From positions 1-6,198 of the forward strand of contig JADFWK010000123.1 in NCBI GenBank assembly GCA_015223015.1: a stretch of DNA of 6,198 nt. The letters are read 5' to 3'. The position numbers and the translations under genes are program-made. Shown piece after piece: positions 1-5,250 of this stretch. Numbering within the stretch: position 1 is the first letter of the stretch; every line of letters starts with the position of its first letter. Source of the DNA: Pseudomonadota bacterium. GTDB lineage: Bacteria; Desulfobacterota; DSM-4660; Desulfatiglandales; B25-G16. The notes under the pieces are model-generated. The model saw nothing but the letters and a program-made list of their open reading frames with translations, was not told the origin of the DNA and ran no database searches.

Positions 1-186
1 AACTATGTGGGGCATAATCCAAAAAAAAGACACCCATGCCCTGCAAGAAGCTTAAGAATCAATAGGTTAGGTTTAACTATAACGCGACCCTGCCCTAAGG
101 GCGAGTTTTGACATCGCCTGGAGGGAGCCTTAGATTTATCAAAAAACGTTTTAGACCAAGAGAAAAGGGATTTCGGCAACAGCCTG
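1..186. other. Non-coding left end, downstream of the PATAN-like gene
   Basis: I see no supported gene here. Open frames in this stretch have no recognisable domain, and the longest runs antisense-shifted into the neighbouring gene. Small inverted repeats are present: GCCCT (92-96) with AGGGC (98-102), GGCGA (100-104) with TCGCC (114-118), and GGGCAT (10-15) with ATGCCC (36-41) around an A-run at 21-28. Read on the minus strand, none of them has the strong stem followed by a T-tract that would make a convincing terminator for the gene ending at 187. Confidence 0.5.
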
Positions 187-1170
187 TCAAAAACTGAAAC
201 CGATTCTCCCAAGTTCTCTCTGGTGTTTCTGAGTCCAAAACATACACTCATTTCTCACCTCAGGAAGCACTCCCAATTCCTCTGCCAATTCCTTAACAGA
301 TTCCGTCACTCCCCTTGCCAGTTTCTCATCGCTGGTATCCCCGGCAAAGGTAATCTTCCGATCAGCATAGATAAATTCAGCAGTAAAGGGGTCTAGGAAG
401 GCATATTCATCTGCCTTTTCAACAAATTTCTTTTTCAGCAAGGTATTGAAGTTTACTTTAACCTTCTTATTAGACCCGATCACCCTTTCAAATATACCTA
501 ATAGCTCCCCCAGCATGGTGATGCTGTTTCGTGAAGGCTCCTTTCGGATGTCTTTAGACTCAGTCTTCACTTCGTCTGTTGGGAAGGATATCTTGCTGAC
601 ACGAAAGATCCCGCTTGACTCCTTTGCTTTCTGAATAAGAAGCTCCTGACTCCCTTTTGAACCATTCACCTCTCCATTGTTCCAGGAATAGGACCCACCT
701 ATGATCTGCCCCTTGTCAAAAAAGACCAGACCATTTTCTTTCCCTTTGTCAATGGAGACATCAATGTAACCGGTCAGTTTCTCCGAGTTCATCTCTTGTA
801 TCAGTCCTTCAAGATCAGTAAACTCTGTCCTGAGATCATTATAGATTTCTTTTGCAGTTGGTATATTGGACCAGAAGTAAATCTTCTTCGGGTCTATTTT
901 ATACACATGGATGGTAAAATTGTGTTCCGCCGCTGCTTCAATAAGACTATCTAAGGCTGCCTGACCCTCTATCTGCCCTTCTTTGTTTTTGAAAATACTG
1001 TTCAAGAGTTCATCGTTATCAAAGAAAACAACCCCTTCAATCCTCGGGGATTCTAAGTGGATACATCCGGAACCGAACTCACCTTTACAGTGCTCAACAA
1101 GTTTTGGGACATCAACATAATAACTATTCAGATTTTCGAGTACCGGCTTTTCTCTGGGAATTATGATCAT
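187..1170 (-). CDS. Protein with two PATAN/DUF4388-like modules and a conserved C-terminal domain
   Basis: This 327-residue soluble protein has no signal peptide or membrane segment. Two modules repeat about 100 residues apart. Module 1 (about 17-92) has a short glycine-led strand (GSGCIHLES) followed by VVFFD at 47-51. Module 2 (about 117-192) has LTGYIDVS followed by LVFFDKGQIIGGSYSW at 148-163. This pattern of a strand, then 'hydrophobic-FFD-x-G-x-I-x-x-x', is typical of DUF4388/PATAN domains, which occur in bacterial signalling proteins beside small GTPases and response regulators. A charged linker (about 197-215) leads to a third domain (about 217-300) with the motif FLDPFTAEFIY at 258-268, which I recall as a recurrent C-terminal partner in such proteins. 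The ATG at 1170 has GAGAGGGG (1174-1181) directly upstream, rather close to the start. A terminator and 331 nt separate it from the gene upstream, so it is probably transcribed on its own. The exact role is unknown; a protein-interaction or scaffold role is inferred. Confidence 0.82.
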   Translation of the reverse strand: MIIIPREKPVLENLNSYYVDVPKLVEHCKGEFGSGCIHLESPRIEGVVFFDNDELLNSIFKNKEGQIEGQAALDSLIEAAAEHNFTIHVYKIDPKKIYFWSNIPTAKEIYNDLRTEFTDLEGLIQEMNSEKLTGYIDVSIDKGKENGLVFFDKGQIIGGSYSWNNGEVNGSKGSQELLIQKAKESSGIFRVSKISFPTDEVKTESKDIRKEPSRNSITMLGELLGIFERVIGSNKKVKVNFNTLLKKKFVEKADEYAFLDPFTAEFIYADRKITFAGDTSDEKLARGVTESVKELAEELGVLPEVRNECMFWTQKHQRELGRIGFSF

Positions 1171-1220
1171 GATCCCCTCTCAAAAACCCGCATCAGATCT
1201 AGCGAGCCTCTGCCTTCCCG

Positions 1221-1233
1221 GCCCGCGGCGGGC
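1221..1233. repeat. Perfect GC-rich palindrome
   Basis: GCCCGC (1221-1226) and GCGGGC (1228-1233) form a perfect 6-bp inverted repeat around one base. It sits about 50 nt upstream of the start codon at 1170. No T-tract follows on either strand, so it is not a terminator; it could be part of an intergenic repeat or a protein-binding site. Confidence 0.5.
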
Positions 1234-1306
1234 AAACCGACAAGGCACGATGTCAGTAAGAAAATACGAAATACTCAGTAATGTTTATGGGTTACGGTGG
1301 AGCCTG

Positions 1307-1326
1307 TCCCGACTATACTGTCGGGG
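1307..1326. repeat. Inverted repeat CCCGAC/GTCGGG
   Basis: CCCGAC (1308-1313) and GTCGGG (1320-1325) pair perfectly around the 6-nt loop TATACT; a T-G wobble (1307 with 1326) extends the stem to 7 bp. No T-tract follows on either strand. Confidence 0.55.
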
Positions 1327-1328
1327 AT

Positions 1329-1421
1329 GCCCGTTTCGTTTTTCGGTAACGTCATTGGTCTTCTTATTTCCACGTTACCTTAACCGTTACCGATACGGGC
1401 TTCGTTACCCTAACCGTTGCC
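1329..1421. repeat. Cluster of competing inverted repeats with two 30-nt-spaced direct repeats
   Basis: A 19-base sequence beginning CGTTACC and ending TAACCGTTnCC occurs at 1373-1391 and again at 1403-1421, exactly 30 nt apart with 17 of 19 positions identical. An upstream arm, TCGGTAACG (1343-1351), pairs perfectly with CGTTACCGA (1385-1393), and GCCCGT (1329-1334) pairs with ACGGGC (1395-1400), giving a two-part stem. The same upstream arm could instead pair for 7 bp with CGTTACC at 1373-1379 or 1403-1409, so several hairpins exclude one another. The function is unknown; it may be an intergenic repeat element or a structured leader of the gene starting at 1170. Confidence 0.6.
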
Positions 1422-1433
1422 CAAATAACCAGC

Positions 1434-1480
1434 AAAAAACTTGACATTAATCCGCCCGAAGTCTGGCGGATAAATGTTAA
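1434..1480 (-). terminator. Intrinsic terminator after the zinc-ribbon/HAMP gene
   Basis: Read on the minus strand, the two 16-nt arms (1480-1465 and 1456-1441) pair at 14 of 16 positions around an 8-nt loop. They contain a perfect 7-bp GC-rich core, ATCCGCC at 1450-1456 with GGCGGAT at 1465-1471. A run of six T residues (1439-1434) follows directly. The hairpin begins 21 nt after the stop codon at 1502-1504. Stem, loop and T-tract match a Rho-independent terminator and would end the upstream six-gene transcript. Confidence 0.8.
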
Positions 1481-1501
1481 GATCTTAGCCTATATAGACA
1501 T

Positions 1502-2641
1502 CTAGTGCCGATGTCGCAGCCGTTCTATAGATAGACGAAGGCTGTCCTGCATTCGCGAGATTGCCTCGGCTAATTCCCCGATTTCATCCTTAGATTTAAC
1601 ATCGATCTCGGCATCCAGCTCGCCAACACTAATCCGGTCGGCAACCTCAGAAAGACGTCTGATATTACCTGTTACCTTCCGGCCATAAAAGAAAACGATC
1701 AGGCCGATAAGTACGATAGTTCCTAACATAACGCCTGCATTAATGTTTCGGACTCTCTTGGCTATTTTCTGGCTTCGTGCCTTAACTTTTTCTACTGGAC
1801 GAGTAAACTCATCCAGGTACGTGGTGCTTGCCACATAATATGGTGTACCTTTTACCGGCGCACACACCATAAATTTATCCCGAAACCTGCCGTCAGCGTC
1901 CTGCCATGTGTAATACCCGCTCGATTCCTTTCCCTCTTTACCAGCGCTAAAAACCTTCCAAAATCCGTAGAATGCTTTCCCCATGGGTTTTTTGAGCGTA
2001 CTCATATCAATGCCAACGATTTTGGGGTTAGCATGGGCCCAGTTTCTCCAGATCCCATTCTTGTCCGGTACCGCATGCAATGCAGTATATCCAGTGGATC
2101 CCACCTTCTGTACCGCAATTTTTTTCAGCTCTGCATCTTTCTGAAATCTCCCTCTCCTCAATTCTGGATGGCTCAGAAGATAAAGACCGACCTGGAGGGC
2201 CACTGCCCGAGCATGCTCGGCAATCTGTCTCTCTGCCATTTGAGTAACGATTCTCGAGCTTTCCTCGGTGATGAGGCCACTCAGGCCGACCATGTGCTTC
2301 AGTGAAAAAAAGGCACCGATGGCCAAGCCCAGAATAAGGGGGACGAGGAGAAAAAACATCAACTTCCCCTTCAGACCAATCCCTTTCAACTTGATGGGGG
2401 GTACTTTTGGCGCCTCTGTTTGAGCAGGTTCGGGCTCCTCCTTTGGTGGGCCAGTTGGCTTCTGCTTCCTGAGCGTGAGGGTGGGACGGGCAGGTTTCAG
2501 AGGCTCATCTGCCACTGCGCTCGGTTTATTAACTAATATAACAAACCCACAAGCCTTGCATCTAAACCGGGCCCTCTGACCTCTTATTTTCTCTGTATCT
2601 ATCCTATACTGTTTCCCGCATTCCTCACATGAAACGATCAT
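1502..2641 (-). CDS. Zinc-ribbon, Cache-like and HAMP membrane receptor without an output domain
   Basis: A 379-residue inner-membrane protein. Residues 1-36 are a zinc ribbon of the MJ0042 type, with CxxC pairs C5/C8 and C28/C31. A Pro/Glu/Lys-rich linker follows (about 40-85). Membrane segment 1 lies at about 94-114 and segment 2 at about 302-319. Between them is an extracytoplasmic region of about 185 residues that resembles a Cache sensor, with GSTGYTALHAV at 181-191, GYYTW at 242-246 and GTPYYVASTTYLDEF at 265-279. A HAMP domain (about 320-373, with the DEIGELAEAISRM motif at 352-364) ends the protein. Chemoreceptors and sensor kinases carry a methyl-accepting or kinase domain after HAMP; here the chain stops six residues later, so the signal must pass to another protein. 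The natural candidates are the sensorless kinase and the Roadblock/GTPase pair of the same operon. The start is an ATG with AAGGAG at 2650-2655, 8 nt upstream. A terminator follows the gene. Confidence 0.9.
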   Translation of the reverse strand: MIVSCEECGKQYRIDTEKIRGQRARFRCKACGFVILVNKPSAVADEPLKPARPTLTLRKQKPTGPPKEEPEPAQTEAPKVPPIKLKGIGLKGKLMFFLLVPLILGLAIGAFFSLKHMVGLSGLITEESSRIVTQMAERQIAEHARAVALQVGLYLLSHPELRRGRFQKDAELKKIAVQKVGSTGYTALHAVPDKNGIWRNWAHANPKIVGIDMSTLKKPMGKAFYGFWKVFSAGKEGKESSGYYTWQDADGRFRDKFMVCAPVKGTPYYVASTTYLDEFTRPVEKVKARSQKIAKRVRNINAGVMLGTIVLIGLIVFFYGRKVTGNIRRLSEVADRISVGELDAEIDVKSKDEIGELAEAISRMQDSLRLSIERLRHRH

Positions 2642-2752
2642 GAGGCAATCTCCTTATCTTTTACTTTTTTCCTCTGTCTTGTAGACACCCGCTTGCCAAT
2701 TTGCCCTGTTTTACCTTGCCGGTAAGACAATGAGAACTGATCGATCGAGGTA

Positions 2753-3223
2753 TCACGCCCCTATTTCCTTGATTTTCTTAACCATATTCTGTTGAAAGAC
2801 GATCCTTTTTTCCTCACGTCGAATCTCGCGGGCAAGGAGATTCACGAGTTCTGCTGCCCGGTGCCTTGGCAATTCATTCTTACTATGATCCAGATCAGTC
2901 ACTGCTTCCTCAATCAGCAATTCAGCTATTGGTCCCAAGGCTAGAGACAATTGAACATTAAGATAATCGAAAAAGTCCCTGCCAAGTACCGAGATACGCC
3001 TTCCCTCAGGTCTGATGAGCTTAAGCTTTAGAAGCCTGAAGATCACCCCCTTCACGGTACCCATATCCAGGCCTGCCTTTTTTGCTACTGAGCCAAGACC
3101 CCTCCTGCCATCTAACTCCACGAGTACACTGAGCATATGACTGTCAAGAGAAAACTCTCCAAGGTCTCCCCGGTCAGCACGCTTAAAAACCAAACCAGAT
3201 ATATCACCGGATAGAATATTCAC
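2753..3223 (-). CDS. Small winged-helix-like protein with a C-terminal LGPIA-type helical domain
   Basis: A 156-residue soluble protein. Residues about 22-75 have the look of a winged helix: a helix with LSVLVELDG, a middle helix LGSVAKKAGLD (43-53), a recognition-like helix TVKGVIFRLLKLKLI (56-70), then a short turn PEGRRISV. The C-terminal part (about 93-151) has LGPIAELLIEEAV, then LVNLLAREI and EEKRIVF, a pattern I recall as a small domain (possibly DUF8082) attached to kinases and PATAN proteins in Deltaproteobacteria; the family name needs a profile search. Its position beside a Roadblock/GTPase pair parallels the DUF742 proteins of actinobacterial conservons, so it may read the GTPase state rather than bind DNA. 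The start is GTG, supported by GGAGG at 3231-3235, 7 nt upstream. The 87-nt gap before it holds one weak hairpin (GGCTC 3278-3282 with GAGCC 3293-3297). Confidence 0.85.
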   Translation of the reverse strand: MNILSGDISGLVFKRADRGDLGEFSLDSHMLSVLVELDGRRGLGSVAKKAGLDMGTVKGVIFRLLKLKLIRPEGRRISVLGRDFFDYLNVQLSLALGPIAELLIEEAVTDLDHSKNELPRHRAAELVNLLAREIRREEKRIVFQQNMVKKIKEIGA

Positions 3224-3310
3224 TCCGTTGCCTCCGATGGATCAATCGGCCAGTCATGGACAGACCACAAAAGGTACGGCTCCCTGATCCCAGAGCCACA
3301 AATTATACGT

Positions 3311-4042
3311 CTAGATTAGCCTCTCCTTGCTTTCCCGCAGTTGGCGTAGCTCTTCCCTCAATGCCTTGAACTCCTCCTGAATCAACTGTTTGAGTTCATC
3401 TACGGCTAACCTAAGGCTCTCATCGGGACTTACACGACCTTCATGGGGTTCGAGCTGTGTCTCCTTCGCCTCCTCAGGTGACCTCTCCTCTTTCTGTTGG
3501 ATAGCCTGATCCTCTTTCGGTTCTTGTGGCGTCACCCTCGCCTCATCAGGCGGCTTCAACCCTTTTTTTCCATCTGAGGCGGCCTTTCTCAGCGCGATCT
3601 GCTCCATTAATCTTTTAAAGCTTTTCAGCTGATTTGCGAGTATTCTATTTTTTTCAGGCTCTGTGATGTCTTTGGAGACGATTACCTTCTCCAGGCTCAT
3701 ATAGGCGGAGTTCAATAATTTGCTGGCATTCGGATGGGCTTTCGCTTTGTGGGTCTTGATATATTTTCCCACCGAATCAAGGAGACCGAGAAATGATACA
3801 AGGATTTCATCATCTCGGTATGTATCTTTTAATTTGTCTATCTCTTTAACAAACCGACTCATGATTTCATCGGTAATCTCCCAGTCAAGTGACAAAACGA
3901 TAGACTTTAACTCCGTGAGGGGAGTAACCTCAGGATCACCGGTATCCTCCACAGAGTCAAGGCTCTCATTGCCGTGTCCAAAAAGATCTTTGGGGTCTGC
4001 TTCCACCCCACAATCCACGGTACCATCTTTTTGTAAGGCCAT
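3311..4042 (-). CDS. Uncharacterised helical protein with a C-terminal coiled coil
   Basis: I do not recognise a named family for this 243-residue acidic, soluble protein. It has an acidic N-terminal tail (1-40). A predicted helical domain follows (about 41-125), with the motifs SLDWEITDEIM (51-61), DKLKDTYRDD (69-78) and GKYIKTHKAKAHP (92-104), and a helical extension to about 153. I recall similar 'DWEI-DE-M' domains in unnamed deltaproteobacterial proteins. A low-complexity Pro/Glu linker (about 160-208) contains a rough internal repeat: PDEARVTPQEPKE, echoed as PEEAKETQLEPHE. The end (208-243) is a heptad-rich coiled coil, LKQLIQEEFKALREELRQLR. The gene starts 11 nt after the GTPase stop. 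Its Shine-Dalgarno AGGAGGTGA (4047-4055) overlaps that stop and is the ideal anti-16S sequence, so strong coupled translation is likely. It is a candidate effector or scaffold of the GTPase. The HxKxHP segment is not a convincing phosphotransfer (HPt) motif. Confidence 0.88.
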   Translation of the reverse strand: MALQKDGTVDCGVEADPKDLFGHGNESLDSVEDTGDPEVTPLTELKSIVLSLDWEITDEIMSRFVKEIDKLKDTYRDDEILVSFLGLLDSVGKYIKTHKAKAHPNASKLLNSAYMSLEKVIVSKDITEPEKNRILANQLKSFKRLMEQIALRKAASDGKKGLKPPDEARVTPQEPKEDQAIQQKEERSPEEAKETQLEPHEGRVSPDESLRLAVDELKQLIQEEFKALREELRQLRESKERLI

Positions 4043-4053
4043 TCCATCACCTC

Positions 4054-4659
4054 CTATTTCAGTTCCATGAGCAAAGAAGCCATGGTCATTGATATAATTT
4101 TTTTCAAGGTCGGCACAACATTCATTCCCATCAGAGCGCTCGCTTCAAAAGAAGGCGCTTTTAGCTGACTGTTAAGGTCTTTTTCAAGTGTTTGCAGGGG
4201 CAAAAGCGGGATACCCTGTTCCTCCAGATCCTTTTTGTTGTATTGTAAAACAATGGGGGTCTTGAAAATACTCTTCCTGAAAGTGGCCAAATTTTTCTGA
4301 AGATTCCTGAGGGAAAGAATATTTTTTTCTCTTCTCACTGCCATCGAGTCTGCCACAAAAACAATTCCATCAACCCCTCTCAAAACCAGTCTCCGGGTAG
4401 CATCATACTTGACTTGTCCAGGTACCGTGTATAGCTGGATTTTCACATCATATTCCCTGATTTTTCCTACATTAAAGGGAAGGAAATCGAAAAAAAGGGT
4501 TCGGTCCCCATGTGTTTTGATGGTAACCATCTCTGTTTTTATGCGACTTCTGAATTTAGTGTATATATATTCCAGATTGGTGGTCTTTCCTCCCCTCCCT
4601 GGACCATAGTAGACTATTTTTGCCTGAACCTCTTTTTTCTTCAGGTTTACAAATGCCAT
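4054..4659 (-). CDS. mglA-like: MglA-family small Ras-like GTPase
   Basis: A cytoplasmic GTPase of 201 residues, close to the usual MglA length of about 195. The P-loop is GPGRGGKTTN at 19-28. The switch I region has DRTLFFDFLP (52-61) and the G3 motif is TVPGQ (78-82), the form MglA proteins have in place of DxxG. NKKD at 141-144 is the guanine-specificity motif and EASA (172-175) is the G5 motif. In studied MglA proteins Arg53 and Gln82 act in hydrolysis; both fall at exactly these numbers here. That numbering supports the ATG at 4659 over a GTG 15 nt upstream, as does the N-terminus MAFVNLKKKEVQAKIVYYGP, which matches the family. GAGG at 4669-4672 lies 9 nt before this ATG. MglA switches polarity or signalling under control of MglB-type Roadblock proteins, which act as GTPase activators; such a protein is encoded just upstream (79-nt gap). 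Arg22 stands where many MglA proteins have Leu-Cys or Met-Cys nearby; the effect is unknown. Confidence 0.96.
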   Translation of the reverse strand: MAFVNLKKKEVQAKIVYYGPGRGGKTTNLEYIYTKFRSRIKTEMVTIKTHGDRTLFFDFLPFNVGKIREYDVKIQLYTVPGQVKYDATRRLVLRGVDGIVFVADSMAVRREKNILSLRNLQKNLATFRKSIFKTPIVLQYNKKDLEEQGIPLLPLQTLEKDLNSQLKAPSFEASALMGMNVVPTLKKIISMTMASLLMELK

Positions 4660-4668
4660 CAACAGATA

Positions 4669-4674
4669 CCTCAC
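4669..4674 (-). promoter_or_regulatory. Shine-Dalgarno deciding the GTPase start
   Basis: On the minus strand GTGAGG lies 9 nt before the ATG at 4659. The GTG within it is in frame, but with no ribosome site upstream of it the ATG is preferred, in agreement with family numbering. Confidence 0.65.
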
Positions 4675-4707
4675 AAAAGAACCGTAATCACCCCACCCCT
4701 GTTCATC

Positions 4708-4724
4708 GCTGCACGCTGCACGCT
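4708..4724. repeat. Short heptanucleotide tandem repeat (GCTGCAC)
   Basis: GCTGCAC occurs at 4708-4714 and 4715-4721, followed by a partial third unit GCT. It lies in the 79-nt gap between the Roadblock and GTPase genes. A 2.4-unit array is short enough to be chance, but heptamer arrays can vary in length. Confidence 0.5.
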
Positions 4725-4738
4725 AAGAGAGAGTCAGG

Positions 4739-5143
4739 CTATGGAGCACAGGAGTGTTCCAAAATCTTCTTGATCTTTTCCGTAGCCTCAGCCACCTTCA
4801 ACCGCAAAAAACCCAAAGATATCCCCTTACTAAAAATAGTGATCAGTAAGAAATCCGTCAAAACTTTGCTGAAGTGTATGCTCTCCTTTTCTCCTTTATG
4901 AAAGAGTAAAGAGAACTCATCTTCCCCAACAATTTTAGCCATAGTGCTCACCGCCGCAAAATTGCCCGCGGCTAAGGCCGCTAGCGAGTAAATATCGTGC
5001 TTGATTTCGCCATTATCAAAGTTGGCAATAACATTGCCTGCCATATCGATCAAAAAAATGCAGTTAACCCCAACATCAAAGAGATCCTCTAACAACACCT
5101 GTTCTATGGCATCGAGCTGTTCTTGACCGAGCATATAGGTCAA
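4739..5143 (-). CDS. Roadblock/LC7 (MglB-like) regulator of the neighbouring GTPase
   Basis: A soluble protein of 134 residues with a single Roadblock/LC7 domain over most of its length (about 8-118). Typical signs are the first helix EQLDAIEQVLLEDLF (8-22), the strand NCIFLIDMAGNVIAN (27-41), the alanine-rich helix SLAALAAGNFAAVSTMAKIVG (53-73), then strands FSLLFHKG and HFSKVLTDFLLITIF. This layout is shared by MglB and actinobacterial CvnB proteins, which dimerise and act on MglA-type GTPases; the GTPase gene follows 79 nt downstream. Two starts are possible: a TTG at 5143 and an ATG at 5134. AGGAG at 5152-5156 is 8 nt from the TTG and 17 nt from the ATG, so the TTG is preferred. The domain begins after both, so function does not depend on the choice. 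Confidence 0.93.
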   Translation of the reverse strand: MTYMLGQEQLDAIEQVLLEDLFDVGVNCIFLIDMAGNVIANFDNGEIKHDIYSLAALAAGNFAAVSTMAKIVGEDEFSLLFHKGEKESIHFSKVLTDFLLITIFSKGISLGFLRLKVAEATEKIKKILEHSCAP

Positions 5144-5151
5144 TGGCCTAT

Positions 5152-5156
5152 CTCCT
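5152..5156 (-). promoter_or_regulatory. Shine-Dalgarno supporting the TTG start of the Roadblock gene
   Basis: AGGAG on the minus strand is spaced 8 nt from the TTG at 5143, an ideal distance, and 17 nt from the in-frame ATG at 5134, which is too far. A TTG start lowers initiation and may tune the ratio of Roadblock protein to GTPase. Confidence 0.6.
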
Positions 5157-5172
5157 ACGAGCTAATGAACCT

Positions 5173-5223
5173 CCCCGCAGCCCCGCAAGCGGGATCTCCG
5201 CTTTACTTCGACAAGCTGCAGGG
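5173..5223. repeat. 51-nt palindromic element able to fold as a three-way junction
   Basis: The outer arms CCCCGCAG (5173-5180) and CTGCAGGG (5216-5223) pair over 8 bp when read as minus-strand RNA, with one U-G wobble. Inside are two hairpins: AAGCGG (5187-5192) with CCGCTT (5198-5203) around a 5-nt loop, and CTT (5206-5208) with AAG (5213-5215). CCCGC (5182-5186) with GCGGG (5189-5193) is an alternative to the first hairpin. It lies between the kinase and Roadblock genes, 17 nt before the Roadblock ribosome site, so it could affect operon mRNA stability or readthrough. Its form also fits a dispersed intergenic palindrome of the REP/MITE kind. Confidence 0.6.
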
Positions 5224-5250
5224 TATTCTGGCGAAGGCGAATAATTTTGC

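Larger units (their letters stand above)
1171..1430. other. Repeat-rich intergenic region upstream of the PATAN-like gene
   Basis: No gene is supported here; short frames on either strand are low-complexity and resemble no family. The stretch is dense in inverted and direct repeats: GCCCGC/GCGGGC at 1221-1233, CCCGAC/GTCGGG at 1308-1325, and a larger repeat cluster at 1329-1421, each listed separately. On the minus strand I found no pair of -35 and -10 boxes good enough to call, although the gene starting at 1170 probably needs a promoter here. The mosaic of palindromes is typical of intergenic repeats present in many copies per genome; whether this one is multicopy cannot be seen from the window. 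Confidence 0.6.

Noticed and set aside
1057..1444. Plus-strand frames overlapping the PATAN-like gene and intergenic repeats
   Set aside because: They are antisense to a well-supported gene or read through palindromes, with no domain and no ribosome site of note.
1441..1446. TTGACA on the plus strand as a -35 box
   Set aside because: It is part of the terminator stem, has no -10 box at 16-18 nt, and no plus-strand gene follows.
2675..2725. Two small hairpins (TGTCT/AGACA and TTACC/GGTAA) in the gap before the receptor gene
   Set aside because: Five-bp stems without T-tracts are expected by chance in a gap of this size.
3278..3297. GGCTC/GAGCC hairpin between the coiled-coil and winged-helix genes as a terminator
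   Set aside because: Stem of only 5 bp and no T-tract directly after it on the minus strand; downstream genes look co-transcribed.
3302..3307. Perfect TATAAT on the minus strand just after the coiled-coil gene
   Set aside because: No -35-like hexamer at 16-18 nt upstream and no extended -10 TG, so it is probably a chance match.
3720..4070. Plus-strand frame opposite the coiled-coil gene
   Set aside because: Antisense to a gene with an ideal ribosome site; no recognisable domain.
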